Origin: Moraxella lacunata
Lineage (GTDB): Bacteria; Pseudomonadota; Gammaproteobacteria; Pseudomonadales; Moraxellaceae
Assembly: GCF_002027545.1 (NCBI RefSeq)
Contig: NZ_MXAN01000062.1
Span: forward strand, 1-21,671
Direction: 5' to 3'
DNA length: 21,671 nt
Under the pieces are notes generated by a model. The model made no database searches. It was not told the origin of the DNA and worked only from the letters and a program-made list of their open reading frames with translations. Made by a program: the position numbers and the translations under genes. The stretch's first letter is position 1. Each line of letters begins with the position of its first letter. Positions 1 through 6,480 of the stretch are shown one piece after another.

Positions 1-35
1 GATGATAGGGGGTGGGTTTTTGGGCTGGGGAAAAT

Positions 36-136
36 TTTTATTAGACTTCTTTCCAAACCCTGATTTTTATGGATTTTTAAAAACTTCAACCCCAATACTT
101 ATAAGGGTTTATTTTTAGTTTGGAAAGAGATTTATT
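36..136. repeat. MITE-like 101-bp repeat, copy 1
   Basis: This segment is nearly identical to 4924-5024 (I count 98 of 101 bases). Its ends carry imperfect terminal inverted repeats built on TCTTTCCAAAC and GTTTGGAAAGA, and an inner pair AAACCCT/AGGGTTT gives a second stem. It has no coding capacity. Size, terminal inverted repeats and two copies in one window fit a MITE mobilised in trans. The right end runs into the end of msrA and supplies its stop codon. The family is not identified. Confidence 0.75.
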
Positions 137-650
137 TAAGAAGAGTGCCAAACCCTGCTTTGAGCTTGTGCAACTTTGGTGGGATGGCAAAGTTGCAATA
201 ACCTTGGGTGGGATTTTTGGCGAAAAAGTTCTGATGATGATCTTCTGCTTGATAAAAGGCTGGGGCTTTTTCCACGCGTGTGACCACGTCAATGCCGTCT
301 GCTTTTAGCGTGGTGATTTTGTCATGGATGATGGGCAAATCTGATTCATTGTCATAAAAAATCACAGACGCGTACTGTGTGCCAATGTCATTGCCCTGAC
401 GGTTTAGGGTGGTGGGGTCGTGCGTGGCAAAGAAAATATCTAAAATACTTGATAAATCAATGATTTGCTCATCATAAACAACTTTGATGACTTCCACATG
501 TCCTGTCTGCCCACTACACACCGATTCATAGTCTGCCGTCTCTGCCTGTCCGCCTGCATAACCACTGGTCACAGAATCAACGCCTTTGACCGCCAAAAAT
601 ACCGACTCGGCACACCAAAAACAACCGCCCCCTAGGATAATCTCTTGCAT
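132..650 (-). CDS. msrA: Peptide methionine-S-sulfoxide reductase MsrA
   Basis: MsrA reduces methionine-S-sulfoxide in oxidised proteins, using thioredoxin as reductant. The N-terminus has the family signature GGGCFWCAE; the first Cys of GCFW (residue 10 from the chosen start) is the expected nucleophile. Downstream are SGYAGG, GHVEVIKVVYD and the FFATHDPTTLNRQGNDIGTQ block, all typical of MsrA, and 172 aa is a normal length. I chose ATG at 650 because an AAGG ribosome site lies 7 nt upstream; an in-frame GTG at 656 is too close to that site. The stop codon and part of the last codon lie inside the right end of the MITE at 36-136, but the protein does not look truncated. It diverges from cmoA. 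Confidence 0.95.
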   Translation of the reverse strand: MQEIILGGGCFWCAESVFLAVKGVDSVTSGYAGGQAETADYESVCSGQTGHVEVIKVVYDEQIIDLSSILDIFFATHDPTTLNRQGNDIGTQYASVIFYDNESDLPIIHDKITTLKADGIDVVTRVEKAPAFYQAEDHHQNFFAKNPTQGYCNFAIPPKLHKLKAGFGTLLK

Positions 651-687
651 AATCACGCCTTTAATTTATGAAAAAACATATTAATAG

Positions 688-696
688 TGGTAGAAT
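688..696 (+). promoter_or_regulatory. Extended -10 promoter of cmoA
   Basis: TGGTAGAAT fits TGnTATAAT with one mismatch in the hexamer. It lies 31 nt upstream of the cmoA ATG at 727, so the start site would be near 703. No convincing -35 box is visible, which extended -10 promoters can do without. Confidence 0.5.
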
Positions 697-726
697 AGCA
701 CATATTTTATAAAAATCCAACGACCC

Positions 727-1527
727 ATGCCATACAGCGACCACACCCTCAGTCCGACCACTGACCCAGTCATTCATGCTGGTGCGGACACCCTGTTTAC
801 CACGCCCCTTGACAAACACGCCCGCTTTAGCTTTGATGAGCAGGTGGTGGCGTGCTTTCCTGACATGATACGCCGAAGCGTCCCTGGTTATGGGCAGGTG
901 CTTGCCATGTTGCCGATTTTTGCCCGTCGCCATCTGGGACATCGTCAGCAAAAAAACGGTAAAAAAATCAGTCGTGTCTATGACTTAGGCACATCGCTTG
1001 GGGCAGTGCTGTTTGCATTGGCGGGCGAGTTTGAGGCGGATGAAGTGGAGCTTATCGGCATTGACAACTCACACCCCATGACCGAGCGTGCCACTGCCTT
1101 GTTGGGTGAGCATTACCCCAATCATGACATCAGTATCATCTGCGATGACATCAATGAGATGGCACTTCAAGAATGCGACATGATTGTGCTGAATTTGACT
1201 TTGCAATTTTTACCGCCTGCCAAACGGGCAGAGATTTTGCAAAAATGCCATGACGCATTGGCGGAAGGGGGGATTTTAATATTGACCGAAAAAGTGCATT
1301 TGCTGGATGAACAAAATGACGCATGGCAAGTTGAGCGGTATTATGACTTTAAACGTGCCAATGGGTATAGTGAGCTTGAAATCAGTGGCAAGCGAAACGC
1401 CCTAGAAAATGTACTCATCACTGACAGTGAATATCAGCACAGCGAGCGACTAACTGCGGTGGGTTTTACCAGACAGATGACGTGGTTTCGCTTTTTAAAT
1501 TTTATCTCTATCATTGCTTTTAAATAA
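727..1527 (+). CDS. cmoA: Carboxy-S-adenosyl-L-methionine synthase CmoA
   Basis: CmoA converts SAM and prephenate into carboxy-SAM, the donor CmoB uses to make 5-carboxymethoxyuridine at tRNA position 34. The Rossmann SAM-binding loop is visible as [10 protein letters not shown], followed by IGIDNSHPM, the ICDDINEM acidic stretch and the [11 protein letters not shown] strand. The C-terminal segment with [20 protein letters not shown] and RNALENVL is characteristic of CmoA. At 266 aa it is slightly longer than the roughly 247 aa I remember for E. coli, mostly at the N-terminus. The ATG at 727 is preferred by position after the promoter; no strong ribosome site is seen. It is followed on the same strand by cmoB, the next enzyme of the pathway. 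Confidence 0.93.
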   Translation: MPYSDHTLSPTTDPVIHAGADTLFTTPLDKHARFSFDEQVVACFPDMIRRSVPGYGQVLAMLPIFARRHLGHRQQKNGKKISRVYDLGTSLGAVLFALAGEFEADEVELIGIDNSHPMTERATALLGEHYPNHDISIICDDINEMALQECDMIVLNLTLQFLPPAKRAEILQKCHDALAEGGILILTEKVHLLDEQNDAWQVERYYDFKRANGYSELEISGKRNALENVLITDSEYQHSERLTAVGFTRQMTWFRFLNFISIIAFK

Positions 1528-1538
1528 AGTCTGTACTT

Positions 1539-1582
1539 TATCTTGCAAATCATCGATGGTTTTAAAACCCATTTGCAAGATA
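1539..1582. repeat. Perfect 12-bp inverted repeat with nested palindromes
   Basis: TATCTTGCAAAT (1539-1550) and ATTTGCAAGATA (1571-1582) are perfect inverted copies. The 20-nt loop itself contains the palindromes CATCGATG and GGTTTTAAAACC. It starts 12 bp after the cmoA stop. It could form a strong RNA hairpin or a cruciform, but no U-tract follows, so it is not a classic terminator. Confidence 0.6.
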
Positions 1583-1605
1583 CGCTCTACAAAATGAAAA
1601 AGTGC

Positions 1606-1689
1606 TACGGTTTCCGTTCGTGGTGAGCTAAGTCGAACCATGACGAAAACCGACCCGCAGGCATAGCTCAGGGCGAACGGTTTCTGTAG
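1606..1689. repeat. REP-like interspersed palindromic element
   Basis: Nested inverted repeats are visible: CCGTTCG (1614-1620) pairs with CGAACGG (1674-1680), and TGAGCTA just inside pairs with TAGCTCA. Outer CTACGG/CTGTAG pairs less well. Short palindromes of the form CCGTTCG..TGAGCT..GTCGAA recur between genes in many proteobacteria; that similarity is from memory, not a search. It lies between cmoA and cmoB. Confidence 0.55.
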
Positions 1690-1758
1690 TAAAATTCAAT
1701 TTTGTTAGCTGTAATTTAAGCAATCTGCCTAATTTTTTAACTTTTACATTGATAACCG

Positions 1759-2763
1759 ATGACTACCATTGCCGATTTTGAAAAAGATTTATATCTGTTT
1801 TTATTAAACATTGCCAAAAACAACCCAGTCGCTCATGAGTGGCTTGCTCATCTGCCATCATGGTTTGGTGATATCAAGGATAAGTCCCGCTACGCCCACG
1901 CCCCTTATTATGCGTCCGCCATCAATAAACTGCCGAACGTTCATCCTGTGGCGGTAGATTTGACCGATAAAGTCGCCATCACGCTGGGCGATGATTGGCA
2001 GATGGGCGAGTATAAAAAAACCACGGCACTGCTAAAAACGCTCATGCCGTGGCGAAAAGGCCCTTTTTTTATCGGCTCGGATGATAAGCTCATTCACATA
2101 GACACCGAATGGCGGTCAGATTGGAAGTGGCAGAGAGTTGCTCCGCATTTGGATTTGGTGGGCAAGCGAGTACTGGATGTCGGCGGTGGTTCGGGCTATC
2201 ATGGCTTTCGCATGCTCGGGGCGGGGGCGACATCGGTGGTGGTCATTGACCCGTCGTGTTTGTTTTATCATCAGTTTATGGCAATCAAGCACTTTGTGGG
2301 GGCGTGCGACGTGCATTATGTGCCTGTGGGGCTAGAAGCGTTGCCGTCTGGGGGGTGGTTTGATGTCGTGTTTAGCATGGGGGTGTTGTATCATCGCTCA
2401 TCACCCTTTGAGCATTTAGAGCAGTTAAAGGCTCAGCTACGGCACGGTGGCACGCTTGTTCTGGAAACGCTCGTCGTTGATGGCGATGAACACACCGCTT
2501 TGGTGCCGTTTGAGCGTTATGCGATGATGAATAACGTGTACTTTTTGCCGAGCGTGCCTGCATTGACAAAATGGCTTGGCAAGGTGGGTTTTGTTGATGT
2601 GCGTTGTGTAGATATTGATGTAACCAGCACTGATGAACAGCGTGCAACCAAGTGGATGAATTATCAGTCATTGGCGGACTTTTTGGACAAAGACGATAAA
2701 ACCAAGACCGCCGAAGGTTATCCTGCTCCCAAACGGGCGGTCATGATTGCCAAAAAGCCTTAA
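1759..2763 (+). CDS. cmoB: tRNA U34 carboxymethyltransferase CmoB
   Basis: CmoB transfers a carboxymethyl group from carboxy-SAM to 5-hydroxyuridine at tRNA position 34, which widens wobble decoding. The family block RKGPFFIGS followed by IDTEWRSDWKWQRV is present, then the SAM-binding loop RVLDVGGGSGYHGFRML at residues 137-153, and the FDVVFSMGVLYHRSSPFEHL stretch. At 334 aa it is close to the usual 320-330 aa. The N-terminal region carries the expected AHEWLAHLPSWFGD-type segment. It works directly after CmoA, encoded 231 bp upstream. The gap holds two palindromic repeats, so the two genes may not be one transcript. No clear ribosome site precedes the ATG. Confidence 0.94.
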   Translation: MTTIADFEKDLYLFLLNIAKNNPVAHEWLAHLPSWFGDIKDKSRYAHAPYYASAINKLPNVHPVAVDLTDKVAITLGDDWQMGEYKKTTALLKTLMPWRKGPFFIGSDDKLIHIDTEWRSDWKWQRVAPHLDLVGKRVLDVGGGSGYHGFRMLGAGATSVVVIDPSCLFYHQFMAIKHFVGACDVHYVPVGLEALPSGGWFDVVFSMGVLYHRSSPFEHLEQLKAQLRHGGTLVLETLVVDGDEHTALVPFERYAMMNNVYFLPSVPALTKWLGKVGFVDVRCVDIDVTSTDEQRATKWMNYQSLADFLDKDDKTKTAEGYPAPKRAVMIAKKP

Positions 2764-2793
2764 TGTAATTCCATAAATTGATATATAGCGTAG

Positions 2794-2812
2794 GGATGTG
2801 CTGAGCACGTCC
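2794..2812. terminator. Hairpin between convergent genes, possible terminator
   Basis: GGATGTGC, loop TGA, GCACGTCC form an 8-bp stem with one G-U pair, 30 bp after the cmoB stop and 27 bp before the stop of the convergent gene at 2840. Only three T residues follow on the + strand, so termination strength is uncertain. Confidence 0.35.
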
Positions 2813-2839
2813 TTTAATGGCGATAGTTTAGGTATTGCC

Positions 2840-3061
2840 CTAAATAAACCACGTCTTTAACACAAATTCAATCACGATTTTTAATAAAAAGCCAACAAAC
2901 CCCGCTCCCAATGCCACAAAAATCCAAAATGTCCCTGCCTTGCCAGCATTGGTGCTTTTTGCCATGTCCCACATGATAAAAAACAAAAAAGCAATGAACG
3001 CAGGCAGTAGCCCATACAGTCCAATCTTGACAATCAGTCCTTCGGAAATGGCAACAATCAT
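2840..3061 (-). CDS. Small membrane protein, DUF2788-like
   Basis: A 73-aa hydrophobic protein with two predicted membrane segments, about residues 13-31 and 45-68. They are separated by a short polar loop, WDMAKSTNAGKAGTF. The WDxAKxxxAGxxGTF pattern resembles the small DUF2788 family of gamma-proteobacteria, as recalled. Its function is unknown. A weak AGGTG ribosome site precedes the ATG, and an extended -10 promoter lies just upstream at 3097-3105, so it is probably its own transcription unit. Confidence 0.75.
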   Translation of the reverse strand: MIVAISEGLIVKIGLYGLLPAFIAFLFFIMWDMAKSTNAGKAGTFWIFVALGAGFVGFLLKIVIEFVLKTWFI

Positions 3062-3096
3062 AAGAACACCTGTGGATGAGTGGGTAAGAATAGTTT

Positions 3097-3105
3097 ATTA
3101 TAACA
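3097..3105 (-). promoter_or_regulatory. Extended -10 promoter of the small membrane protein gene
   Basis: On the minus strand TGTTATAAT is a perfect extended -10 element, 35 nt upstream of the ATG at 3061. It sits in the 69-bp gap after the stop codon of the UbiM-like gene. Confidence 0.6.
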
Positions 3106-3130
3106 TAACTTGATAAGATGGCGGTATGGC

Positions 3131-4324
3131 TTATTTACCCGTCAGCTGTCCTGCTATCCAGCGTTTGACAGGCGGTAAGTGGTTGCTCACTCGCAAGGTC
3201 AAGTCCCGCACCGCTTGCATGGGTGTGCTGTCATCAGTAAACATTTTTACCATAAAGTTCGTGCCGTGATACAGGGGGCGGGTGTGGGCTTGGTGGCGGA
3301 CGTTGTATTTTTGTAGTAGGGCAGGGCTTGCGATGTCTTGCCCTTTGGCGTGAGCATCTAGCATAAGCGTGACTAGGGTATTTGCCCCCATGATACCTAG
3401 ATTGAAGCCATGAGCGGTCACAGGGTGCATACCCACCGCACTGTCGCCCACCAAAGCCGAGCGAGTGGATACAAAGGTTTTGGCGTGTACGCCCATGAGT
3501 GGGTAGTGATGTACCGTCCCTGCTAGGGTCAGTTTGCCCAAGCGGTCGCTCATCATACGCTGAACTTCTAAGGCAAGCTCATCGGCAGTCATGGCAAGCA
3601 GGCTGTCGGCTTGGGTGTTGTCTAGCGTGATGACGCAGTTGGTCAGATGGTCGTGCAGGGGCAGTAGGGCAAGCGTTCTGCCATGCAAAAAGCACTCTTG
3701 GGCGGTCGCTCCATTAGATAAAGGGTGCGACACCCGAAAGACGATGACCGTCCGCCCAAAGTCGTTCATTTCAGCCCCAATACCAAGCTTTTTACGTACA
3801 AAGGATAAGCGACTGTCCGCCCCGATAAGCAGGTTGGCAGTCAAGGTGCGACCATCTGCTAAGATGACCTTTGCCCCTTGGCTGTCGGTTTTAATGTCTT
3901 GGACGGATTGTTCGGTTAGGATTTGTACATTGGGCAAATCCTTGACTTCATCATAAAAAGCTTGTCTGATGTTATGGTTGGAGATGAGATTGCCCAAGCG
4001 GTCAATGCTAGTGAGCAGGCTCAAATCTTTTGGCACTTTAAAATGCAAGGCGTAGTTAAAATCACCATTATAAACCTTAGCATCAGCGAGCTTATAAATC
4101 TCATCATCGGGTATGCGTTGCCATGCCCCTAGGTTTAGCATAATCTCCCGTGAGCGGTGAGTCAAGGCAATCTCACGCCCGTCATAAGCAGGGTTTGCGA
4201 TGGTATCTAGGGGGGATTTTTCGATGATGGTCACGGTCAAATCCACGCCCTTAAAATGCCGTGCAAACGCAAGACCTGCCGGCCCTGCCCCGATGATGAT
4301 GATGTCGCTGTGTGCTGTGTTCAT
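3131..4324 (-). CDS. FAD-dependent UbiH/UbiF/VisC/COQ6-family hydroxylase, UbiM-like
   Basis: A flavoprotein monooxygenase that probably hydroxylates the ring of a ubiquinone precursor. The N-terminus has the FAD-binding loop DIIIIGAGPAGLAFARHF, and the middle has LIGADSRLSFVRKKLG. The C-terminal FAD motif reads VGDSAVGMHPVTAHGFNLG in place of the canonical GDAAHxxHPLAGQGxNLG of UbiH. That replacement is what I remember for the UbiM branch, so a UbiM role is my best guess, without certainty. At 397 aa it is full length. ATG at 4324 has an AAGG site 6 nt upstream. It is 38 nt downstream of the 145-aa gene on the same strand, probably cotranscribed. Confidence 0.85.
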   Translation of the reverse strand: MNTAHSDIIIIGAGPAGLAFARHFKGVDLTVTIIEKSPLDTIANPAYDGREIALTHRSREIMLNLGAWQRIPDDEIYKLADAKVYNGDFNYALHFKVPKDLSLLTSIDRLGNLISNHNIRQAFYDEVKDLPNVQILTEQSVQDIKTDSQGAKVILADGRTLTANLLIGADSRLSFVRKKLGIGAEMNDFGRTVIVFRVSHPLSNGATAQECFLHGRTLALLPLHDHLTNCVITLDNTQADSLLAMTADELALEVQRMMSDRLGKLTLAGTVHHYPLMGVHAKTFVSTRSALVGDSAVGMHPVTAHGFNLGIMGANTLVTLMLDAHAKGQDIASPALLQKYNVRHQAHTRPLYHGTNFMVKMFTDDSTPMQAVRDLTLRVSNHLPPVKRWIAGQLTGK

Positions 4325-4362
4325 GATAAGCCTTATGATGGTGTGGGCAGATTATTGGTGGA

Positions 4363-4800
4363 TTATTGGTGATTGGCAAGTTCGTTTTTTAGGGCGGTTT
4401 TTAGCCAGCCTTTTAGGTCGTCAGAGACCTGTGCCATGTGTTCGCCCAAAAAGTCGTCAATTTGCTTGCTAAGTTTGTCCGTAATGCGTGCTTCTAAGGC
4501 GTCCAAATCTTTGGGGTGTAGCCGTTGGGCGGGGGCGGATGTCTCGCTAAATAAGGCTTGGGGTGTCTCTAAGTTGTGAATGATACGGGCAGGGATGGGC
4601 GTGTCATCTCGGTGGATAAAAAACAAATCTTCAACGGTCTGCCCAAAATCGGCATGGTTAAATTCAAATTCATGGGCAGGCGTACTACCATGGAGCATGT
4701 CAATGATGTCATCAAGCTCTTGATGAAAGGCGTTTTTGATGGCGGTGGGGGTGGCATGCCAACGCTTGGTAAACTGGGGGCTAGGCGAGAATGCGGTCAT
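4363..4800 (-). CDS. Hypothetical protein, 145 aa
   Basis: I do not recognise this family. The protein is soluble and acidic, with no signal peptide or membrane segment. The C-terminal 55 residues (DLDALEARITDKLSKQIDDF onward) look amphipathic and helical, as in an oligomerisation domain. ATG at 4800 has an AAGGA ribosome site 5 nt upstream, which supports expression. It lies directly upstream of the UbiM-like hydroxylase with 38 nt between them and is probably in the same operon. An 11-bp tandem duplication (GATTATTGGTG, 4350-4371) covers its stop codon. Confidence 0.7.
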   Translation of the reverse strand: MTAFSPSPQFTKRWHATPTAIKNAFHQELDDIIDMLHGSTPAHEFEFNHADFGQTVEDLFFIHRDDTPIPARIIHNLETPQALFSETSAPAQRLHPKDLDALEARITDKLSKQIDDFLGEHMAQVSDDLKGWLKTALKNELANHQ

Positions 4801-4896
4801 GATTATCCTTGTGGGTTTTTATGCTAGGGCGTGCTGAACGTTGGTATTTGCCATGAAAAATAGGGGAAATCGCCCGTTTTTCAAGGAAAAAGCGAA

Positions 4897-4919
4897 GTTT
4901 GATAGTTATTCTATCAAAC
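4897..4919. terminator. Perfect 9-bp hairpin, possible terminator
   Basis: GTTTGATAG, loop TTATT, CTATCAAAC form a perfect stem, followed on the + strand by AAGCTTTT. It is AT-rich and sits inside the decayed mobile element. No + strand gene ends nearby, so it may simply be an element-internal palindrome. Confidence 0.35.
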
Positions 4920-4923
4920 AAGC

Positions 4924-5024
4924 TTTTATTAGACTTCTTTCCAAACCCTGATTTTTGTAGATTTTTAAAAACTTCAACCCCAATACTTACAAGGGTTTAT
5001 TTTTAGTTTGGAAAGAGATTTATT
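4924..5024. repeat. MITE-like 101-bp repeat, copy 2
   Basis: Second copy of the element at 36-136, in the same orientation, with three base differences by eye. It lies inside the decayed insertion sequence, so it probably inserted into that element or was carried by it. Confidence 0.75.
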
Positions 5025-5113
5025 ATGAAAAACAATCCGACCACTTAATTTAAAAAATTAAGTTAAAGTCTTAAAAATTTACACGATTAAGTGGTCGGAT
5101 AGCCATTTTTCAT
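5025..5113. repeat. Long inverted repeat, two facing transposase-start remnants
   Basis: ATCCGACCACTTAAT (5035-5049) and ATTAAGTGGTCGGAT (5086-5100) are perfect 15-bp inverted copies. The outer ATGAAAAA (5025-5032) and TTTTTCAT (5106-5113) extend the symmetry. Read outward-in on each strand, both arms begin ATGAAAAA and reach a stop after about eight codons, which suggests two copies of the same IS end facing each other. Confidence 0.65.
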
Positions 5114-5236
5114 GCAAAAATTGAGTTAAAGCGTTAAATTCCATCATATTTTTAATAATGTTATCAATGTTCAACACGCCCTATTGTAATGTAAATTGAC
5201 GGATTTTTAAAGGCAATACTACCAAAGAGTTGATGG

Positions 5237-6280
5237 TTAATTTTTACCCTGCTGTTCAAAGGCGATAAAAGCTTGGCTTTTGTGGGTTTGCCAGTTGTCG
5301 CCATCTTTGATAATAAATAAAGCGATGATGTTATTTTCATCGGCAAGTTTAATGGCGTCATCTTGGGGTATGGCGGTCAAGGCGGTTGCCCAGCCGTCCG
5401 CCAGTGCGGTGGTGTCAGCGATGACAGTTACGCTTGGTACGCCATTTTCCACAGGGCTTGCGGTGTGTGGGTTGATGGTGTGGCTGTATGTTTTGCCATC
5501 ATAGTCAAGCGAGTTGCGGTAGTTGCCACTGGTCGCCATGCTTTGCCCTGATAGGGCAAGGGTGGTCATGATTTCACGGTTGGCGGTGGTGCTACCCATG
5601 ATGGGCTTGTCAATGGCGAGCGTCCACGGCAGTCCTTTGTCATTGACTCCGCTTGTGGCGATTTCTCCGCCAATCTCCACCATATAATTGGTGATGTTGT
5701 ACTTAGATTTTAGAACGTCTGCGATTGTATCCACGCCATAGCCTTTGGCAATCGCCGAAAAATCAAGTCCCACACCGTCTTTTGTTTTGGATAATTCATT
5801 GCCATTTAGCGTGATTTTATCAAGTCCGATGGTATCACGCACGGCTAGGATTTCAGATTCGGTGGGTGGATTTTGTAGGCGTTCTACGCTCATCTTTGCC
5901 CCAAAGCCCCAAAGCTCCACAAGTGGATAGACGGTTGGGTCAAAGCCGTGGTGCGACTTTTCATAGATGAGTCTGCTGTCGGATAAGACTTTGATAAAAT
6001 CGGGGTCGATTTGTATTGTCTGCCCTGCACTTAGGGCATTAAATTTGCTGATGGTGCTGTCGGCTTGATAAGTAGACATACTGTCGTTTATCTCATCAAG
6101 GCGAGCGTCTATGCTTGCCTGTATCTCGTCTGTGGTCGCCTCTTTTGGTAGTTTAAAGGCGATGTGGTAGCTTGTTCCCATCGTTTGCCCGTCTATTTTT
6201 TGGTAAGTGGTGGACGGTGGGGTGGGGGTGCAAGCGGATAAAGCGAGGATGAATAATGAGATAAGATATTGATGTTTCAT
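5237..6280 (-). CDS. apbE: FAD:protein FMN transferase ApbE (lipoprotein)
   Basis: ApbE attaches FMN to threonines of periplasm-facing redox subunits such as those of the NQR and RNF complexes. The N-terminus is a lipoprotein signal peptide with lipobox LSAC and lipidated Cys17. Family motifs follow in order: QTMGTSYHIAF, FDPTVYPLVELWGFG, VGLDFSAIAKGYGVD, MVEIGGEIATSG, YSHTINPHTASP and the metal-binding ADTTALADGWATAL. At 347 aa it is full length. No ribosome site is visible before the ATG. Its 5' leader is the CreR-like RNA described at 6279-6334, whose guide segment runs up to the start codon, so initiation may be unusual or dependent on that RNA. It is divergent from cas12a and otherwise unrelated to CRISPR. 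Confidence 0.93.
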   Translation of the reverse strand: MKHQYLISLFILALSACTPTPPSTTYQKIDGQTMGTSYHIAFKLPKEATTDEIQASIDARLDEINDSMSTYQADSTISKFNALSAGQTIQIDPDFIKVLSDSRLIYEKSHHGFDPTVYPLVELWGFGAKMSVERLQNPPTESEILAVRDTIGLDKITLNGNELSKTKDGVGLDFSAIAKGYGVDTIADVLKSKYNITNYMVEIGGEIATSGVNDKGLPWTLAIDKPIMGSTTANREIMTTLALSGQSMATSGNYRNSLDYDGKTYSHTINPHTASPVENGVPSVTVIADTTALADGWATALTAIPQDDAIKLADENNIIALFIIKDGDNWQTHKSQAFIAFEQQGKN

Positions 6281-6334
6281 GATTTTTACATATTCTTAAT
6301 CTACACATAGTAGAAATTGGTGGTGTCGTTAGAC
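6279..6334 (-). ncRNA. CreR-like RNA: solitary degenerate CRISPR repeat plus cas12a-promoter-matching guide
   Basis: Positions 6299-6334 read on the minus strand are a 36-nt diverged copy of the array repeat, 28 of 36 identical. The first ten bases, GTCTAACGAC, are the same. Six changes fall in repeat positions 11-16, and two in the hairpin loop. The processed handle AATTTCTACTATGTGTAGAT keeps the TCTAC/GTAGA stem, so Cas12a should recognise and process it. The following bases are the guide, beginning TAAGAATATGTAA. These 13 nt are identical to a site at 6382-6394 that has a TTTA PAM beside the cas12a -35 box; identity then breaks down. No second repeat follows, which Cas12a does not need for 5' processing. 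Known: modulatory mini-CRISPRs (CreR) autorepress cas genes, including type V-A. Inferred: this RNA does so here. The 3' end is unknown and may be the apbE mRNA. Confidence 0.85.
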
Positions 6335-6341
6335 GGCTAAA

Positions 6342-6350
6342 ATTATAACA
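6342..6350 (-). promoter_or_regulatory. Extended -10 promoter of the CreR-like RNA and apbE
   Basis: On the minus strand TGTTATAAT is a perfect extended -10 element. Seven bases separate it from position 6334, so transcription should start at or next to the first base of the degenerate repeat. No good -35 box is seen. The placement strongly supports the repeat being a designed transcript start. Confidence 0.7.
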
Positions 6351-6381
6351 TAATACATCATAAAATGATATCTTTGTCATA

Positions 6382-6398
6382 TTACATATTCTTATAAA
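6382..6398 (-). promoter_or_regulatory. Predicted Cas12a-CreR binding site in the cas12a promoter
   Basis: The minus strand reads TTTA (6398-6395) followed by TAAGAATATGTAA (6394-6382), a TTTV PAM and a 13-nt match to the guide of the CreR-like RNA. The PAM ends 5 bp from the -35 box at 6404, so bound Cas12a would block RNA polymerase. As + strand DNA, TTACATATTCTTA occurs twice in this gap, at 6286-6298 and 6382-6394. Confidence 0.8.
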
Positions 6399-6403
6399 AA
6401 ATA

Positions 6404-6432
6404 TTGACAAGACAAATCGCCTTTTATAAAAT
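6404..6432 (+). promoter_or_regulatory. Sigma-70 promoter of cas12a
   Basis: TTGACA (6404-6409), 17-bp spacer, TAAAAT (6427-6432): a perfect -35 and a -10 with one mismatch. Start site near 6438. A 43-nt leader follows, with a CGGAGA ribosome site 6 nt before the ATG. A strong promoter fits a gene that is held down by a repressor. Confidence 0.8.
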
Positions 6433-6480
6433 ACAGCTGTACCAAAATAGTACCCAGCCACCACCAAACGGAGATTTTTT

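Larger units (their letters stand above)
4825..5183. mobile_element. Decayed insertion sequence or large MITE with 15-bp terminal inverted repeats
   Basis: TAGGGCGTGCTGAAC at 4825-4839 and GTTCAACACGCCCTA at 5169-5183 are inverted copies with one mismatch. They enclose 359 bp without a usable reading frame. Near the right end, the minus strand from 5113 reads MKNGYPTT then stop, which resembles the start of IS5-type transposases (M-x-YPT/S-D-L). The block also contains a hairpin (4897-4919), a nested MITE (4924-5024) and an inverted repeat (5025-5113). With the flanks it fills the 436-bp gap between genes; the remaining 52 bp up to 5236 show nothing else. The family assignment is inference. 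Confidence 0.6.

Noticed and set aside
4951..4967. TGTAGAT inside MITE copy 2 as a fragment of a CRISPR repeat
   Set aside because: Only seven bases agree, the TCTAC arm is missing and copy 1 differs there; chance similarity.
6153..6467. A 104-aa open frame on the minus strand across the apbE-cas12a gap
   Set aside because: It overlaps apbE out of frame, has no recognisable features, and covers the promoter and CreR-like elements that explain the region better.
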